Shown: positions 7,747-17,549 of the stretch, one piece after another | Position numbering within the stretch: position 1 is the first letter of the stretch | Layout of the letters: the number at the start of each line of letters is the position of its first letter | Source of the DNA: CAYNFP01 sp964396655 | Lineage (GTDB): Bacteria; Bacillota_I; Bacilli_A; RF39; UBA660 | Length of the DNA: 64,000 bases | Assembly: GCA_964396655.1 (NCBI GenBank) | Contig: CAYNFP010000003.1 | Location: forward strand, 88,355-152,354 | Direction of reading: 5' to 3' | The notes under the pieces: model-generated | Seen by the model: the letters and a program-made list of their open reading frames with translations, nothing else | Told to the model about the DNA's origin: nothing | The model's database searches: none | Position numbers and translations under genes: made by a program

Positions 7747-9222
7747 TAATACTATTGCTATCAAATTATTACTTCCTCTATTAACCATTTTAGTAATAGT
7801 TTGACATAATTTATATCTTGCTGATTCTGGTAATAATGATAATTTTGCTTGAATTCCTTCTTGGACTATAACATCAAGACTTCTTCCAAATATTTCACTT
7901 TTCCATATGTTATCAGGATTATCTTCTCCGTCTTTTAATAAATAGTTTATTAATTCTTTACTTTGTATTTCGCTTCCTATAATAGGTTCAAATGAACTTT
8001 CTACATCTACTTTTAATAAATGAATTGAACTTGCTACTGCTTTTAGTTTAACTCCGTATCTTCCTGATTGCTTTATTATTTCTGGTTTTTCTAATTTCAT
8101 GTCACTTAATTTTGGGAATGCTATACCATATCCGGTTTGATAAACCTGTTTAAGAGCCATCTTAATTGATTCATATTCACTTCTTCCATCATTAAAGTCT
8201 TGGAATATCTTTAATAATTCAGCCTTAGAATTTATACTTACGCCAGCAACTTCTTTTAGTACTTTATCAAATAATTCTTCAGGTGCTTCTAAAGTTAAAG
8301 TCACTTCACCATTATTAGTATTAATATTTGAGATATAAGCTTTTTTAATTTCATCTGTATTTTCTAAATTTATATTAATATTTTCTACATCTCTTAATTT
8401 ATCTACACTTATTACACATTCTTTTATTTTATTTAAATATGTTTGTTTTAATGGATGATCTTTATTTAATACAGCTACCCAATCAGGAATATTAACTTCG
8501 ATATGATCAACTGGAAATTCATATAATGCTTCTTTTAATACATCTAATACATCTTGTTCTTTCATATTTTCAACACTCATTGGTATTACCGGAACATCAT
8601 AAGTTTCTCTTAAATTATTAGATATATTAACTGTTTCTAAATTATTAGGGTGTGTTGTATTCATAACTATAATAAATGGTTTATTTATATTTTTTAATTC
8701 TGTAATAACCTTTTTTTCAGCTTCTATAAAGTTTTCTCTTGGAAGTTCTCCAAATGAACCATCAGTTGTTATAACTACACCAATAGTTGCATGATCTTTT
8801 ATAACTTTTTCAGTTCCAAGCTCAGCTGCTTCAACAAATGGTAAATCTTCTTCAAACCAAGGAGTTTTTACCATTCTCGGATTACCTTGCTCATCTTGAT
8901 ATCCTTTAGCCATAGGAGTTATATAACCTACACAATCTACTAATTTAATATTAGTAGTAAATTCTTCAACTTTTATATTTGCTCCACTTGATGGGACAAA
9001 TTTAGGTTCAACAGTCATTACTGATTTACCCCCTGAAGTTTGAGGTATTTCATCTAAGCATCTCTTCTTTTCAGCCTCATCCTCAACATAAGGAATAACT
9101 AAGGCTTCTATAAATCTTTTGATAAAAGTACTTTTACCTGTTCTAACAGCTCCAACAACACCTAAATATATCTCTCCATTTCCCTTTGTAGAAATACTTT
9201 CAATTATTTCCTTTTTATTCAT
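7744..9222 (-). CDS. spoIVA: Stage IV sporulation protein A (spore coat morphogenetic ATPase)
   Basis: SpoIVA polymerises with ATP hydrolysis on the forespore surface to form the coat basement layer. The protein has exactly the Bacillus length (492 aa). Walker A is GAVRTGKS at 24-31, DCVGY is the following Walker B-like block, and the family blocks ALYEFPVD, RYGVKLKAVA, PSIHLLKVDVESSF-type, IFGRSL and the C-terminal LIAIVL ending are present. The C-terminal tail is needed for membrane targeting in Bacillus. It is monocistronic with RBS AAAGGTGG. I see no clear sigma-E promoter. This gene is strong evidence for an endospore programme. Confidence 0.97.
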   Translation of the reverse strand: MNKKEIIESISTKGNGEIYLGVVGAVRTGKSTFIKRFIEALVIPYVEDEAEKKRCLDEIPQTSGGKSVMTVEPKFVPSSGANIKVEEFTTNIKLVDCVGYITPMAKGYQDEQGNPRMVKTPWFEEDLPFVEAAELGTEKVIKDHATIGVVITTDGSFGELPRENFIEAEKKVITELKNINKPFIIVMNTTHPNNLETVNISNNLRETYDVPVIPMSVENMKEQDVLDVLKEALYEFPVDHIEVNIPDWVAVLNKDHPLKQTYLNKIKECVISVDKLRDVENININLENTDEIKKAYISNINTNNGEVTLTLEAPEELFDKVLKEVAGVSINSKAELLKIFQDFNDGRSEYESIKMALKQVYQTGYGIAFPKLSDMKLEKPEIIKQSGRYGVKLKAVASSIHLLKVDVESSFEPIIGSEIQSKELINYLLKDGEDNPDNIWKSEIFGRSLDVIVQEGIQAKLSLLPESARYKLCQTITKMVNRGSNNLIAIVL

Positions 9223-9275
9223 TCAAAATCCACCTTTTCTTAATATTTTCACTTAACTTTATGTGATTATTATAA

Positions 9276-9303
9276 AAAAAAGAACAAAATATGTTCTTTT
9301 TTT
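9276..9303 (-). terminator. Terminator of trmL
   Basis: On the minus strand AAAAAGAACA-TATTT-TGTTCTTTTTTTT, running from the trmL stop codon. Confidence 0.85.
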
Positions 9304-9808
9304 AATCTTCTATAAAAGTTTTACTTTTATGAGGTTCATCTTTTAATAAATCATTATAATTTTGTTGTCTTAAAGCTTCATATATCATAATTGCGACCGT
9401 ATTAGATAAATTTAATGCTCTAACTTTATCTGTCATAGGTATTCTAATACATTTATCTATATATGGTTTTAATATTTCTTTTGGAATTCCAGTAGATTCT
9501 TTACCAAATATAAAATATATATTTTTATTGTTATCACTATAATCAAAACAATCTTGTGGTTTATGTCCATATCTAGTTAAAAAATAATACTCACCATTAT
9601 TTTTACTAAAAAAGTCTTCTATATCTTCATAAACCTCATAATCACAATTATCAATATAGTTTACTCCACTTCTTCTAATATATTTCTCATCAAGACTAAA
9701 ACCTAATGGTTTAATTAAATGAAGTTTAGTATTGGTAGCAACACATGTTCTCATAATATTTCCAGTATTTCCTGGTATTTCAGGTTCAAATAAAACTACG
9801 TTAATCAT
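9302..9808 (-). CDS. trmL: tRNA (cytidine/uridine-34 2'-O)-methyltransferase, SPOUT family
   Basis: Methylates the 2'-OH of the wobble nucleotide of tRNA-Leu isoacceptors. The start motif EPEIPGNTGNIMRT, the FGKESTGIP block and the C-terminal IPM...RALNLSNTVAIMIYEALRQ knot are diagnostic of the TrmL/YibK group of SPOUT enzymes. At 168 aa it is a stand-alone catalytic domain. RBS AGAGGT is present. It lies between a 200-base upstream gap and its own terminator. Confidence 0.93.
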   Translation of the reverse strand: MINVVLFEPEIPGNTGNIMRTCVATNTKLHLIKPLGFSLDEKYIRRSGVNYIDNCDYEVYEDIEDFFSKNNGEYYFLTRYGHKPQDCFDYSDNNKNIYFIFGKESTGIPKEILKPYIDKCIRIPMTDKVRALNLSNTVAIMIYEALRQQNYNDLLKDEPHKSKTFIED

Positions 9809-9952
9809 ATTAATTTACCTCTAATCACTATTTTTTATTAATTAAACTTTTATTTTCATTTAAGTATTGATAATTTATTTTATTATTTGAATAAAGTTAT
9901 TACCTTTCCAAGTTCCACGGATATTACATATCTTGAGCTCTTAATTTTAAAG

Positions 9953-9968
9953 TGTGACAATTTGTCAC
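9953..9968. promoter_or_regulatory. Inverted repeat GTGACAA-T-TTGTCAC
   Basis: A perfect 7-bp inverted repeat with a one-base centre (within 9953-9968), 40 bases after the DUF2207 gene and about 145 bases before trmL. It lacks a T-run and is a poor terminator. It has the size and symmetry of a repressor operator, but no regulator is known. Confidence 0.35.
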
Positions 9969-10007
9969 GATTTTCTTTCTTTCTTTTATTAAGATAATAT
10001 TTATTTT

Positions 10008-11963
10008 TTAAAATCCACCGCCAGAAGCTCCTCCGCCTCCACCAAAGCCACCACCTGATGAGAATCCTCCACCAAATCCGCCACCACTTGAACTATTATT
10101 AGCTTTATAAGTGTTTACTGAATTTGTTGCAGCTACAACAGAACTGTTAATACTATGAGTTATATCATTTGTTATATTAGTAAATATATAATAATCAAAC
10201 ATTGAATTTCTCATTGTATAATTTGGATTAATTTCTTCAAATTTAACTTTCATAGTCTTTCTTAATTTATCTGCTACTCCAAATATAGTGGCATATACTA
10301 AATATCTTTCCCATAATTTAATTTCAGGTAATTCTTTTTCATTAAATCTTCCAAAATCATTTAGAAAATTTTTAAATGCTTTCCATTTATTATAGTCTTC
10401 ATTACCCTTTACTGTCCTTTTTTTAAATGATATTACATAGATTATAAATATTATTGATAATACTAATACTAATGCTCTTAATATTGGCCATACAATCATT
10501 AATTTACTATCTAAAATAAATATTCCTATTCCAATAATTCCATATAATGAAAATATAAATTTTATTTTTTGATTATCAACATAAAACTCTTGTTTTTTAG
10601 AATCCCTTATTACATGATCTTTCCATCTTGTATATTCATCAAATACAATATTTTTACCAGTAGAAGAAGTTAATTTTGCTGTACTTTTTATATTACTTAA
10701 TAAAACCTCATTTTTTTCTCCTATTTTATTAAATAATAAATCCATAATTACCATTTCTGATTCATTTAAATTTTCTTCGCTTTTTTTAATAAATTTATAA
10801 TCTTTTTTATCTTTCTTTAACTCTATTTCTTCTATATCAATATTTTTCTTATATATCATATTTAATATACTACTACTAAAAGCTTCATTAGTTATATTTT
10901 TATGCATTAAATAATCAATGTCTTCTACATTATAGTCATCAATAAATTCTCTATAATATTTGCCTTTAAATGTAGATTTATATTCTTTATCATATTTGAA
11001 ATAAATATAAAAAATGAAAAATAATAACGCTATTACATAAGCAAATTCTAATACATACATTCCATAATAGAAAATTGATTGCATTGTTCTATATTTGTTT
11101 GCTTCGCTTGCTCTTGATTCTTCTATTTTTTCAATAATAGGAATTGCATTCATCCCTGATTTTTTACTTTCATTTATATTTATTGAAAATAACTCTTTAT
11201 CAAATATTATTCTTATGTCTACACCTGTTCCAACTTCATAATTTTGAACATCTGCAGCTACATATCTTTTTTCTGAATCTCTTTGAACACTAGCATTATA
11301 TTGACCATGTGCCCATACCTTAAATAAATCTTCACTTGCCCAAGGAAGAGCAACAAATATTTTCATATCTTTAACAGAATCTTGATAATCTGGTGATATA
11401 AAAGTATAGTAAAATTCAGCACAATCTTTATGCTCAGCCAAGACATTAGTCACTACATAATCTAAATAAAATACCGTTTTGCCATTAAGTGTTTCATTAT
11501 ACATTTTAATTGAATAATTATCATTATTATCAACATTCAAAGAATATAATTTTTTATCTCCATTTTGTGGAGTATCCGACTCAGTAAAATAAGTTATTTT
11601 ACTATCAATATCTTCATCAAATAATGTTTCTAATTTAGCATCATCAATATCTTTTAATACTCCAACTTTTAAATTTTCTATACTTGTTGGATTATAAATT
11701 GAGCTTCCTTCTAAATCAGAATCTTTTCCAGTGAATGTTGGAACGTTCTCATTTTTCATTGCTATATTTAATAAGTACCCATTATATGTACCATCTACTT
11801 CAATAAATTCTTTTACCCTGAGTCCTCCTGCTATTTCAATTTCAGAACTAATATAGTATTTTTCTACTGTATAGTTAACAGAATCACTTGATATAGCATT
11901 CAATTTTAAACAAGGTACAAACATTAAAATAGATAAAATTATATATTTAATTATTTTTTTCAT
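10008..11963 (-). CDS. DUF2207 predicted membrane protein
   Basis: Signal peptide (about 1-23, ending LNAIS), then a large extracytoplasmic DUF2207 domain (about 30-270). A first transmembrane helix lies near 290-315 (YVIALLFFIFYIYF), then a cytoplasmic region, two more helices near 475-520, and a C-terminal tail made almost only of Gly, Ser and Phe. That order of parts is typical of the DUF2207 family, whose biochemical role is unknown. It follows lemA with a 36-base gap containing a hairpin, and lemA-DUF2207 pairs are common in Firmicutes, so the two products probably act together at the envelope. Confidence 0.85.
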   Translation of the reverse strand: MKKIIKYIILSILMFVPCLKLNAISSDSVNYTVEKYYISSEIEIAGGLRVKEFIEVDGTYNGYLLNIAMKNENVPTFTGKDSDLEGSSIYNPTSIENLKVGVLKDIDDAKLETLFDEDIDSKITYFTESDTPQNGDKKLYSLNVDNNDNYSIKMYNETLNGKTVFYLDYVVTNVLAEHKDCAEFYYTFISPDYQDSVKDMKIFVALPWASEDLFKVWAHGQYNASVQRDSEKRYVAADVQNYEVGTGVDIRIIFDKELFSININESKKSGMNAIPIIEKIEESRASEANKYRTMQSIFYYGMYVLEFAYVIALLFFIFYIYFKYDKEYKSTFKGKYYREFIDDYNVEDIDYLMHKNITNEAFSSSILNMIYKKNIDIEEIELKKDKKDYKFIKKSEENLNESEMVIMDLLFNKIGEKNEVLLSNIKSTAKLTSSTGKNIVFDEYTRWKDHVIRDSKKQEFYVDNQKIKFIFSLYGIIGIGIFILDSKLMIVWPILRALVLVLSIIFIIYVISFKKRTVKGNEDYNKWKAFKNFLNDFGRFNEKELPEIKLWERYLVYATIFGVADKLRKTMKVKFEEINPNYTMRNSMFDYYIFTNITNDITHSINSSVVAATNSVNTYKANNSSSGGGFGGGFSSGGGFGGGGGASGGGF

Positions 11964-11975
11964 ATTATCCTCTTT

Positions 11976-12002
11976 AAAAAAAGCTTACATTCTGTAAGCT
12001 TA
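11976..12002 (-). terminator. Hairpin with T-run between lemA and the DUF2207 gene
   Basis: On the minus strand AAGCTTACA-GAA-TGTAAGCTT followed by Ts, starting inside the lemA stop codon and ending just before the RBS AGAGGAT of the next gene. It probably acts as an attenuator that lowers DUF2207 expression relative to lemA. Confidence 0.7.
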
Positions 12003-12554
12003 AAATTCAACTTTCGGAGTTGTTTTTTCTTTTTCACTAGCTTCGAAGAATGCTTCTTTTGTAAATTTAAACATTGAAGCTATTACACTTGATGGGAACA
12101 TTTCAATTTTATTATTTAAAGTTAATACTGTATCATTATAAAATTGTCTAGTCATAGCTATTTTATCCTCTGTTTCTTTTAATGTTGCTTGCATATCTTC
12201 AAAACTTTTATTAGCTTTTAACTCTGGATAAGCTTCACTTAATGCAAATAACTTTGACATTACATTAGATAAATCTCCATTTGCTTTCATTTTTCCTTCT
12301 GGGCTATTAGCAGAAACGAATTTATTTCTAGCTTCTACTACTTCTTTTAAAGTTTCATTTTCGTGTTTAGTATATCCTTTAATAGTTTCTACTAAGTTAG
12401 GTATCAAATCAAATCTTCTTTTTAATTGAACTTCTATTTGTGACCATTGATCTTTAACTCTATTCCTCATCTGAACTAAAGAGTTATAAACTCCAATAGC
12501 GTATATTACTAAAAATACTACTAAACCTAAAATTATCCAACCTACATATTCCAT
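12000..12554 (-). CDS. lemA: LemA family protein
   Basis: Short membrane-anchored helical-bundle protein. The N-terminal transmembrane helix (about 4-24) is followed by the LemA signature NSLVQMRNRVKDQWSQIEVQL, RRFDLIPNL and a long coiled-coil bundle with the FPSSVIA block. At 184 aa it is full length. RBS TAGGAGGAA is present. The function of LemA is not established; co-occurrence with DUF2207 points to an envelope role. Confidence 0.93.
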   Translation of the reverse strand: MEYVGWIILGLVVFLVIYAIGVYNSLVQMRNRVKDQWSQIEVQLKRRFDLIPNLVETIKGYTKHENETLKEVVEARNKFVSANSPEGKMKANGDLSNVMSKLFALSEAYPELKANKSFEDMQATLKETEDKIAMTRQFYNDTVLTLNNKIEMFPSSVIASMFKFTKEAFFEASEKEKTTPKVEF

Positions 12555-12633
12555 ATATTATTCCTCCTATAATTAATGATTAATTAAATTAATCTCCAAT
12601 CATTTTTATATTACCTTTCTAATAAATATTATA

Positions 12634-14991
12634 CTACTTATCTCTTAAAATTGCATTATATTTTTTGCATATTGAATCAATGATATTTTTAAATATTAGA
12701 GTTCCCTCTTCTTCAGTTAATGTTTTAGTATCATCTTCAAATTTTAAATTAAATGCTAATGATTTTTTGTTATCCATTTTGTATTCATCAAATACTATAC
12801 ATTCTGTTATTCTCTTTTTATCTAATGAATATATATCTTTTACTATATCTGAAGAATTAACACTATTATCAACAATAAACGCTACATCTCTTTTTATAGC
12901 TGGGAATTTATTTGGTTCAGTATATTTAACTTTCCCAGATTTTTTATTCATTAATTTTTCTAGATTTATTTCACAAACATATATATCTTTTTTTGTAATA
13001 ATAGGATTTAATTTACCAAAAAATCCTACCTTCTCTCCATCAATATTTAATGAGGCAGTAATACCAGGATGCATAAAATTATATGAATTATCACTTATAT
13101 ATTTTACTCTATTATCTAATCCTAAATAATGAATTAAATTTTCTACAATACCTTTTAAAGTATAAAAATTATCTTTAATCTCAGTATTATTCCATGATGT
13201 AGATATTAATTTACCAGTTAATAATATTGATAATTTCATTTCCTCTTTAAATTCTTCTTTATCCTTATAATATATATTAGATATTTCATATATATTTATG
13301 TCATTTAATCCTCTTGAAAAATTATATTCATAAACTTCTAATAATGAAGGGATTAAAGATACTCTAATATGAGTTTTATCATTACTGATAGGTTTATCTA
13401 TACGTATTATATTTTTATTTTCATAATTATATTTATTTACTTTATTTTGATCTGATAACGTATATGTTTTTACTTCATTTATTCCTAATCCTCTAAGTAT
13501 TTTAGAAATATCTTTTCTATATTTAATTCTAGGTGCTTGACTTCCTTTTTTTAATTCTTGAGTAGGAGTAGAACCAACTATTTTGTAAAAGCCATAAATT
13601 CTTCCTACTTCTTCAATTAAATCTTCTTTAATAGAAACATCCATTCTTCTGTTTGGTATTGTTACTTCATAATTTCCAGTATATTTAAATTTTAATTTAT
13701 CAAATGTACTTCTTACATCTTCATCAATAAGATTTAATCCTAATACTGCATTTATTTTTTCTAAAGTCACATTTGCTTTTTTAGGAGTTTTATCAATTTT
13801 ATCATATACAATTATATCTTTATATACTTTACCATTAGCATAAGTTTCTAACATATTTGCAGATCTTTCTAATGCTTCATATGTATATTCATAGTTAAGT
13901 CCTTTTTCAAATCTTAAAGATGCTTCACTTCTTAAATCTAATTTAATAGAAGTATTTCTTATTAATAACGGATTAAATATAGCGCTTTCTATAATAATGT
14001 TTTTAGTGTTTTCATCAACTTCTGTAGAAAATCCTCCCATAACACCTGCGATACCTACTATTTCAGTTCCATTTGTTATAACTATATCTTTAGAAGTTAA
14101 ATTTCTTTCTTTATTATCAAGAGTAACTACTTTTTCTCCGTCATTAGCCATTCTTACACCAATTACTTTTCCTAATTTATCAGCATCATAAAAATGAAGA
14201 GGCTGACCATACTCAAGCATAATATAATTTGATATATCAACAACATTGTTTATTGGTCTCATACCAACTGCGGTAAGTCTTTCTTTTATAAAATCAGGAC
14301 TTTCTTGAATAGTTACATCTTTTACTTTTTTTAAAGTAAACAATGTTGAGTTTTCTGTATCAACTTTTAAAGTTAATACATCTTTTATGCTATCATTTAT
14401 TTCACTATGTGTTATATTTGGAGTTTTAACGTCTATTCCCAAAGCAGAAGCTGCTTCATAAGCAAATCCTAAATGAGATAAACAATCATTTCTGTTAGGA
14501 TTTAAATCTAGTGTATAAACAATATCATTTGAACCATTTAAATATTTAAAAGGTGATTCTCCAATTAATGCATTCTCTGGTAATTCATGAATACCACCAG
14601 AATATTCATCTTCTAATCCTAATTCACTTAATGCACAAAGCATTCCAAAAGATTCAACACCTCTAATTTTGCTTAGTTTTATTTCAAAATCTCCTGGTAA
14701 TACAGCACCAATCAAGGAAACTATAACTTTTAAGTTTTCTCTTACATTAGGAGCTCCACATACTATTTGAAGTGTTTCTTTACCAATATTAACTTTGCAT
14801 ACATGTAAATGATCTGAATCAGGATGATTACTTACTTCTATAACTTCACCAACAACTAAGTTTGGAATATTCATTCCCCCACTTATTCCTTCAACATTAA
14901 CACCAATATTAGTAATTTTATTAGCTAATTCTTTTAAATCGAGATTATCAATATTTATATAATCCTTTAACCAATTAGTACTTATTTTCAT
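12634..14991 (-). CDS. pheT: Phenylalanine-tRNA ligase beta subunit
   Basis: Non-catalytic subunit of the alpha2-beta2 enzyme. The N-terminal EMAP-like tRNA-binding domain (about 40-150, VVGEVIEVSNHPDSDHLHVCKV), B3/4 editing domain, B5 domain, catalytic-like core and the C-terminal FDX-ACB anticodon-binding domain (FPAIKRDVAFIVD) are all in order in 785 aa. It shares one base with the pheS stop codon (TAATG), so the two subunits are coupled. Expression is controlled by the T-box upstream of pheS. Confidence 0.97.
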   Translation of the reverse strand: MKISTNWLKDYINIDNLDLKELANKITNIGVNVEGISGGMNIPNLVVGEVIEVSNHPDSDHLHVCKVNIGKETLQIVCGAPNVRENLKVIVSLIGAVLPGDFEIKLSKIRGVESFGMLCALSELGLEDEYSGGIHELPENALIGESPFKYLNGSNDIVYTLDLNPNRNDCLSHLGFAYEAASALGIDVKTPNITHSEINDSIKDVLTLKVDTENSTLFTLKKVKDVTIQESPDFIKERLTAVGMRPINNVVDISNYIMLEYGQPLHFYDADKLGKVIGVRMANDGEKVVTLDNKERNLTSKDIVITNGTEIVGIAGVMGGFSTEVDENTKNIIIESAIFNPLLIRNTSIKLDLRSEASLRFEKGLNYEYTYEALERSANMLETYANGKVYKDIIVYDKIDKTPKKANVTLEKINAVLGLNLIDEDVRSTFDKLKFKYTGNYEVTIPNRRMDVSIKEDLIEEVGRIYGFYKIVGSTPTQELKKGSQAPRIKYRKDISKILRGLGINEVKTYTLSDQNKVNKYNYENKNIIRIDKPISNDKTHIRVSLIPSLLEVYEYNFSRGLNDINIYEISNIYYKDKEEFKEEMKLSILLTGKLISTSWNNTEIKDNFYTLKGIVENLIHYLGLDNRVKYISDNSYNFMHPGITASLNIDGEKVGFFGKLNPIITKKDIYVCEINLEKLMNKKSGKVKYTEPNKFPAIKRDVAFIVDNSVNSSDIVKDIYSLDKKRITECIVFDEYKMDNKKSLAFNLKFEDDTKTLTEEEGTLIFKNIIDSICKKYNAILRDK

Positions 14992-16028
14992 TATTGTTCC
15001 TCCCTTACATCCATTCCTTTAACTCTTAAGTCATTAGTATAGAATGCTCTTATATCTTTTATTCCATATTTAACCATCGCTAATCTTTCAACACCAAAAC
15101 CCAAAGCATATCCAGTATAAATTTCCGGATCATACCCACCATTTCTAAGAACATTTGGATGAACCATACCTGCTCCACCAACTGTAATCCAACCAGTTCC
15201 TTTGCATATTGGACAACCTTTTCCTTTGCAATTAAAACATCTTATATCAAATTCAACACTAGGTTCAGTAAATGGATAATATGATGGTCTAAATCTACTT
15301 TCAGCACTTCCAAATAACTCTTTAGCAATCATTTCTGCTGCTGCCTTTAAACTAGATAAAGATAAAGTTGTACCCTTATCAATAACTAATCCTTCCATTT
15401 GAGTAAATTGATGAGAATGAGTTGCATCATCATTATCTCTTCTATATGTTTTACCAGTTGTTATCATTCTAATTTGAGTTTTTTCTTTATTTTCTAACAT
15501 TGCTCTTACTTGAACTGGACTTGTATGACTTCTAAGTAACATTTCTTCTGTTATATAAAACGTATCTTGTGCATCTCTAGCAGGATGTCCTTTAGGTAAA
15601 TTAAGCATTTCAAAATTAAAATAATCACTTTCAACTTCAGGACCTTCAAGTATATCAAAACCCAAAGATATAAACACATCTTCTAATTTCTCAACAACTT
15701 GTTCTAGTAAATGAGATTTACCAGTATTAATGTTTACTCCGGGCAAAGTTACATCTATTTTTTCATTATTTAATTTTTCATTTATAATAGATGTTTCTAT
15801 CATTTCTTTTGAATTATCTAAAAATAAGGTTATATCATTTTTAAAATCATTAATAATCTTACCAAAATCTCTTTTTTCTTCATTAGATAAATCTTTCATT
15901 TTATCAAGATATTCTTTAACTACCCCGTTCTTACCAAGATATTTAACTCTAACATCTTCAATTTCTTTTATTGTTTCTAATGTAGAATTTTTAATATCTT
16001 TATAAATTTTTTCTAATTCTTCTTTCAT
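14991..16028 (-). CDS. pheS: Phenylalanine-tRNA ligase alpha subunit
   Basis: Catalytic subunit. The N-terminal coiled-coil is followed by class II motif 2 (GKTYRRDNDDATHSHQFTQMEG) and motif 3 (GFGVERLAM). A CxxC-type block, CFNC...CPIC, lies before GAGMVHPNVL, as in other Bacilli. HTSPVQVRAML binds substrate. At 345 aa it is full length. RBS AGGAGG. It is first gene of pheST behind a Phe T-box. Confidence 0.97.
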   Translation of the reverse strand: MKEELEKIYKDIKNSTLETIKEIEDVRVKYLGKNGVVKEYLDKMKDLSNEEKRDFGKIINDFKNDITLFLDNSKEMIETSIINEKLNNEKIDVTLPGVNINTGKSHLLEQVVEKLEDVFISLGFDILEGPEVESDYFNFEMLNLPKGHPARDAQDTFYITEEMLLRSHTSPVQVRAMLENKEKTQIRMITTGKTYRRDNDDATHSHQFTQMEGLVIDKGTTLSLSSLKAAAEMIAKELFGSAESRFRPSYYPFTEPSVEFDIRCFNCKGKGCPICKGTGWITVGGAGMVHPNVLRNGGYDPEIYTGYALGFGVERLAMVKYGIKDIRAFYTNDLRVKGMDVREEQ

Positions 16029-16040
16029 TTTTTCCTCCTA

Positions 16041-16243
16041 AAAAATAAAAAACTCTATAATTTAAGGGCGAGTTACCGCGGTACCACCTTAATTCATAAA
16101 GTTATTATGCACTTTAATAAGTTAACGCCTTATATACGATTCTTTTTTATAAAGATGAATTCATAAATATAAGTTTATTAGTATCACACCATCACTAACT
16201 CTCTATAAAACTTAATTATTTATTACTTGTTCTTTAAAAGACT
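16041..16243 (-). promoter_or_regulatory. T-box leader of pheST (specifier TTC, Phe)
   Basis: The minus strand carries the T-box motif AAGGTGGTACCGCG (16077-16090), Stem I motifs (GAGAGTTAGTGATGGTGTGA region), and a TTC triplet in the specifier position (16157-16159). A terminator pairs AACTC with GAGTT before a T-run (16041-16075). Uncharged tRNA-Phe would stabilise the antiterminator. Confidence 0.92.
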
Positions 16244-16249
16244 ATATAA

Positions 16250-16278
16250 ATTATATCAAATTTATTATTTATTGTAAA
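16250..16278 (-). promoter_or_regulatory. Promoter of the pheST T-box operon
   Basis: TTTACA, exactly 17 bases, TATAAT on the minus strand. It ends just before the frr stop codon, so pheST is transcribed separately from frr. Confidence 0.75.
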
Positions 16279-16283
16279 TTATT

Positions 16284-16823
16284 TTATATAGTAGTTAATT
16301 CTTTTTCTTTTTCTTTATATTTTTCTTCTACTATTATATTATATTTATCAATTAATTTTTGAATTATATCAAAAAATCTTTCTTCTTCATTTTCACTGAA
16401 TTCTTGTTTCTTAACCCAGTTGTTACTATCTTGTCTTACATTTCTTAAAGCAATTCTAGCTTCTTCAGTCATATCTTTAACTTGTTTAACATAAGTTTTT
16501 CTTGTTTCTTCAGTTAAAGCTGGAATATTTAATATTAGTACTTCACCATTATTAGTTGGTGCCATACCAAGTTCTGCTTCATATATAGCTTTTTCCATTT
16601 CTTTTAAAGCTGATTTATCAAATGGTTTAATAAATAATTGTCTTGCTTCTGGTATAGAAATTGTTGCAAGAGATTGTATTGGAGTTGGTACTCCGTAATA
16701 ATTAACCATAATTCCATGCAAAATATTGGGATTAGCTCTACCTGCTCTTACAGTAGTAAACTTAGCCTCCAAATTTTCTATTACTTTATCCATCTTGATT
16801 CTTACTTCATTTTCATCAAACAT
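16284..16823 (-). CDS. frr: Ribosome recycling factor
   Basis: Splits post-termination ribosomes with EF-G. The conserved TVRAGRANPNIL, the VNYYGVPTPI hinge, the IRPFDKS-like IKPFDKS and the C-terminal helix are all visible in 179 aa, marginally shorter than the usual 185. RBS AGAGGAG. pyrH, the usual upstream partner, is not here. Confidence 0.97.
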   Translation of the reverse strand: MFDENEVRIKMDKVIENLEAKFTTVRAGRANPNILHGIMVNYYGVPTPIQSLATISIPEARQLFIKPFDKSALKEMEKAIYEAELGMAPTNNGEVLILNIPALTEETRKTYVKQVKDMTEEARIALRNVRQDSNNWVKKQEFSENEEERFFDIIQKLIDKYNIIVEEKYKEKEKELTTI

Positions 16824-16891
16824 ATAACTCTCCTCTTTATATAATATTATTATACCAATAATATTATATTTTTTAAATAGATTATTTTAAC

Positions 16892-16922
16892 AAAAAAACT
16901 GAAAATTAATTTTCAGTTTTTC
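16892..16922 (-). terminator. Terminator after the 178-aa gene
   Basis: On the minus strand AAACTGAAAAT-TA-ATTTTCAGTTT followed by Ts. Confidence 0.85.
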
Positions 16923-17457
16923 ATCTTTCTAATATTAAAGTTTGATCATAAGTATTTAAATTAATAAATTCTGTATAATTATATTCTAAATATTTTATTG
17001 CTTCAAAAGTTTCTTCTGCTTTAATTCCTTTGTATAACATTTTATATTCCCACATAGGACTTCCATGCTGAGCAGCATCATAGTAAGAATATACACCTTT
17101 TTTCCCTGGGGTATCTGTTGAAGCACTTTTGCACATATCTCGTCTTCCACGACTTCTAAGATAAAATAATTCAATTACTTTATCTAACACATCTGAACCA
17201 GAAATATTAAATTCACCTGCTTTAGTATCAAAAACACATCTTACATTTAAAGTAGCATTTTCTCCTACAAATCTTTTAATATAAGTACTTACTGTGTATA
17301 ATGCTTTCTTAATTAATAAAGATTTTTCGTCTAATTGTTTTTCATTTGATACAAAAAAATCTTTATCCTTTATAACACACTCTTCAAATAACACATTAAT
17401 AGCTTCTGAAATTGTTATTTCAATAGTTGTATAAACTTTTCCGTTTGCTTTTACCAT
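16921..17457 (-). CDS. Hypothetical protein, 178 aa
   Basis: I do not recognise a family. It is soluble, without a signal peptide, and is mixed alpha/beta in character. The middle holds a basic stretch YLRSRGRRD followed by a Gly/Ser/Pro segment and an aromatic patch (YSYYDAAQHGSPMWEYKM). RBS AGGGAGGG is strong, so expression is likely substantial. It lies between the ppdK hairpin and its own strong terminator, so it is monocistronic or follows ppdK by read-through. Confidence 0.65.
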   Translation of the reverse strand: MVKANGKVYTTIEITISEAINVLFEECVIKDKDFFVSNEKQLDEKSLLIKKALYTVSTYIKRFVGENATLNVRCVFDTKAGEFNISGSDVLDKVIELFYLRSRGRRDMCKSASTDTPGKKGVYSYYDAAQHGSPMWEYKMLYKGIKAEETFEAIKYLEYNYTEFINLNTYDQTLILER

Positions 17458-17516
17458 TTAAAACCCTCCCTTTAATAATCATTATTGTAAACTATTTTAT
17501 ATTTTAAATCAAGAAG

Positions 17517-17543
17517 AAATCATCAGTATAAACTGATGATTTA
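17517..17543 (-). terminator. Hairpin terminator after ppdK
   Basis: On the minus strand AAATCATCAG-TTTA-TACTGATGATTT-like stem followed by TTTCTTCTT. The U-tract is interrupted, so termination may be partial. Confidence 0.65.
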
Positions 17544-17549
17544 ATATTA

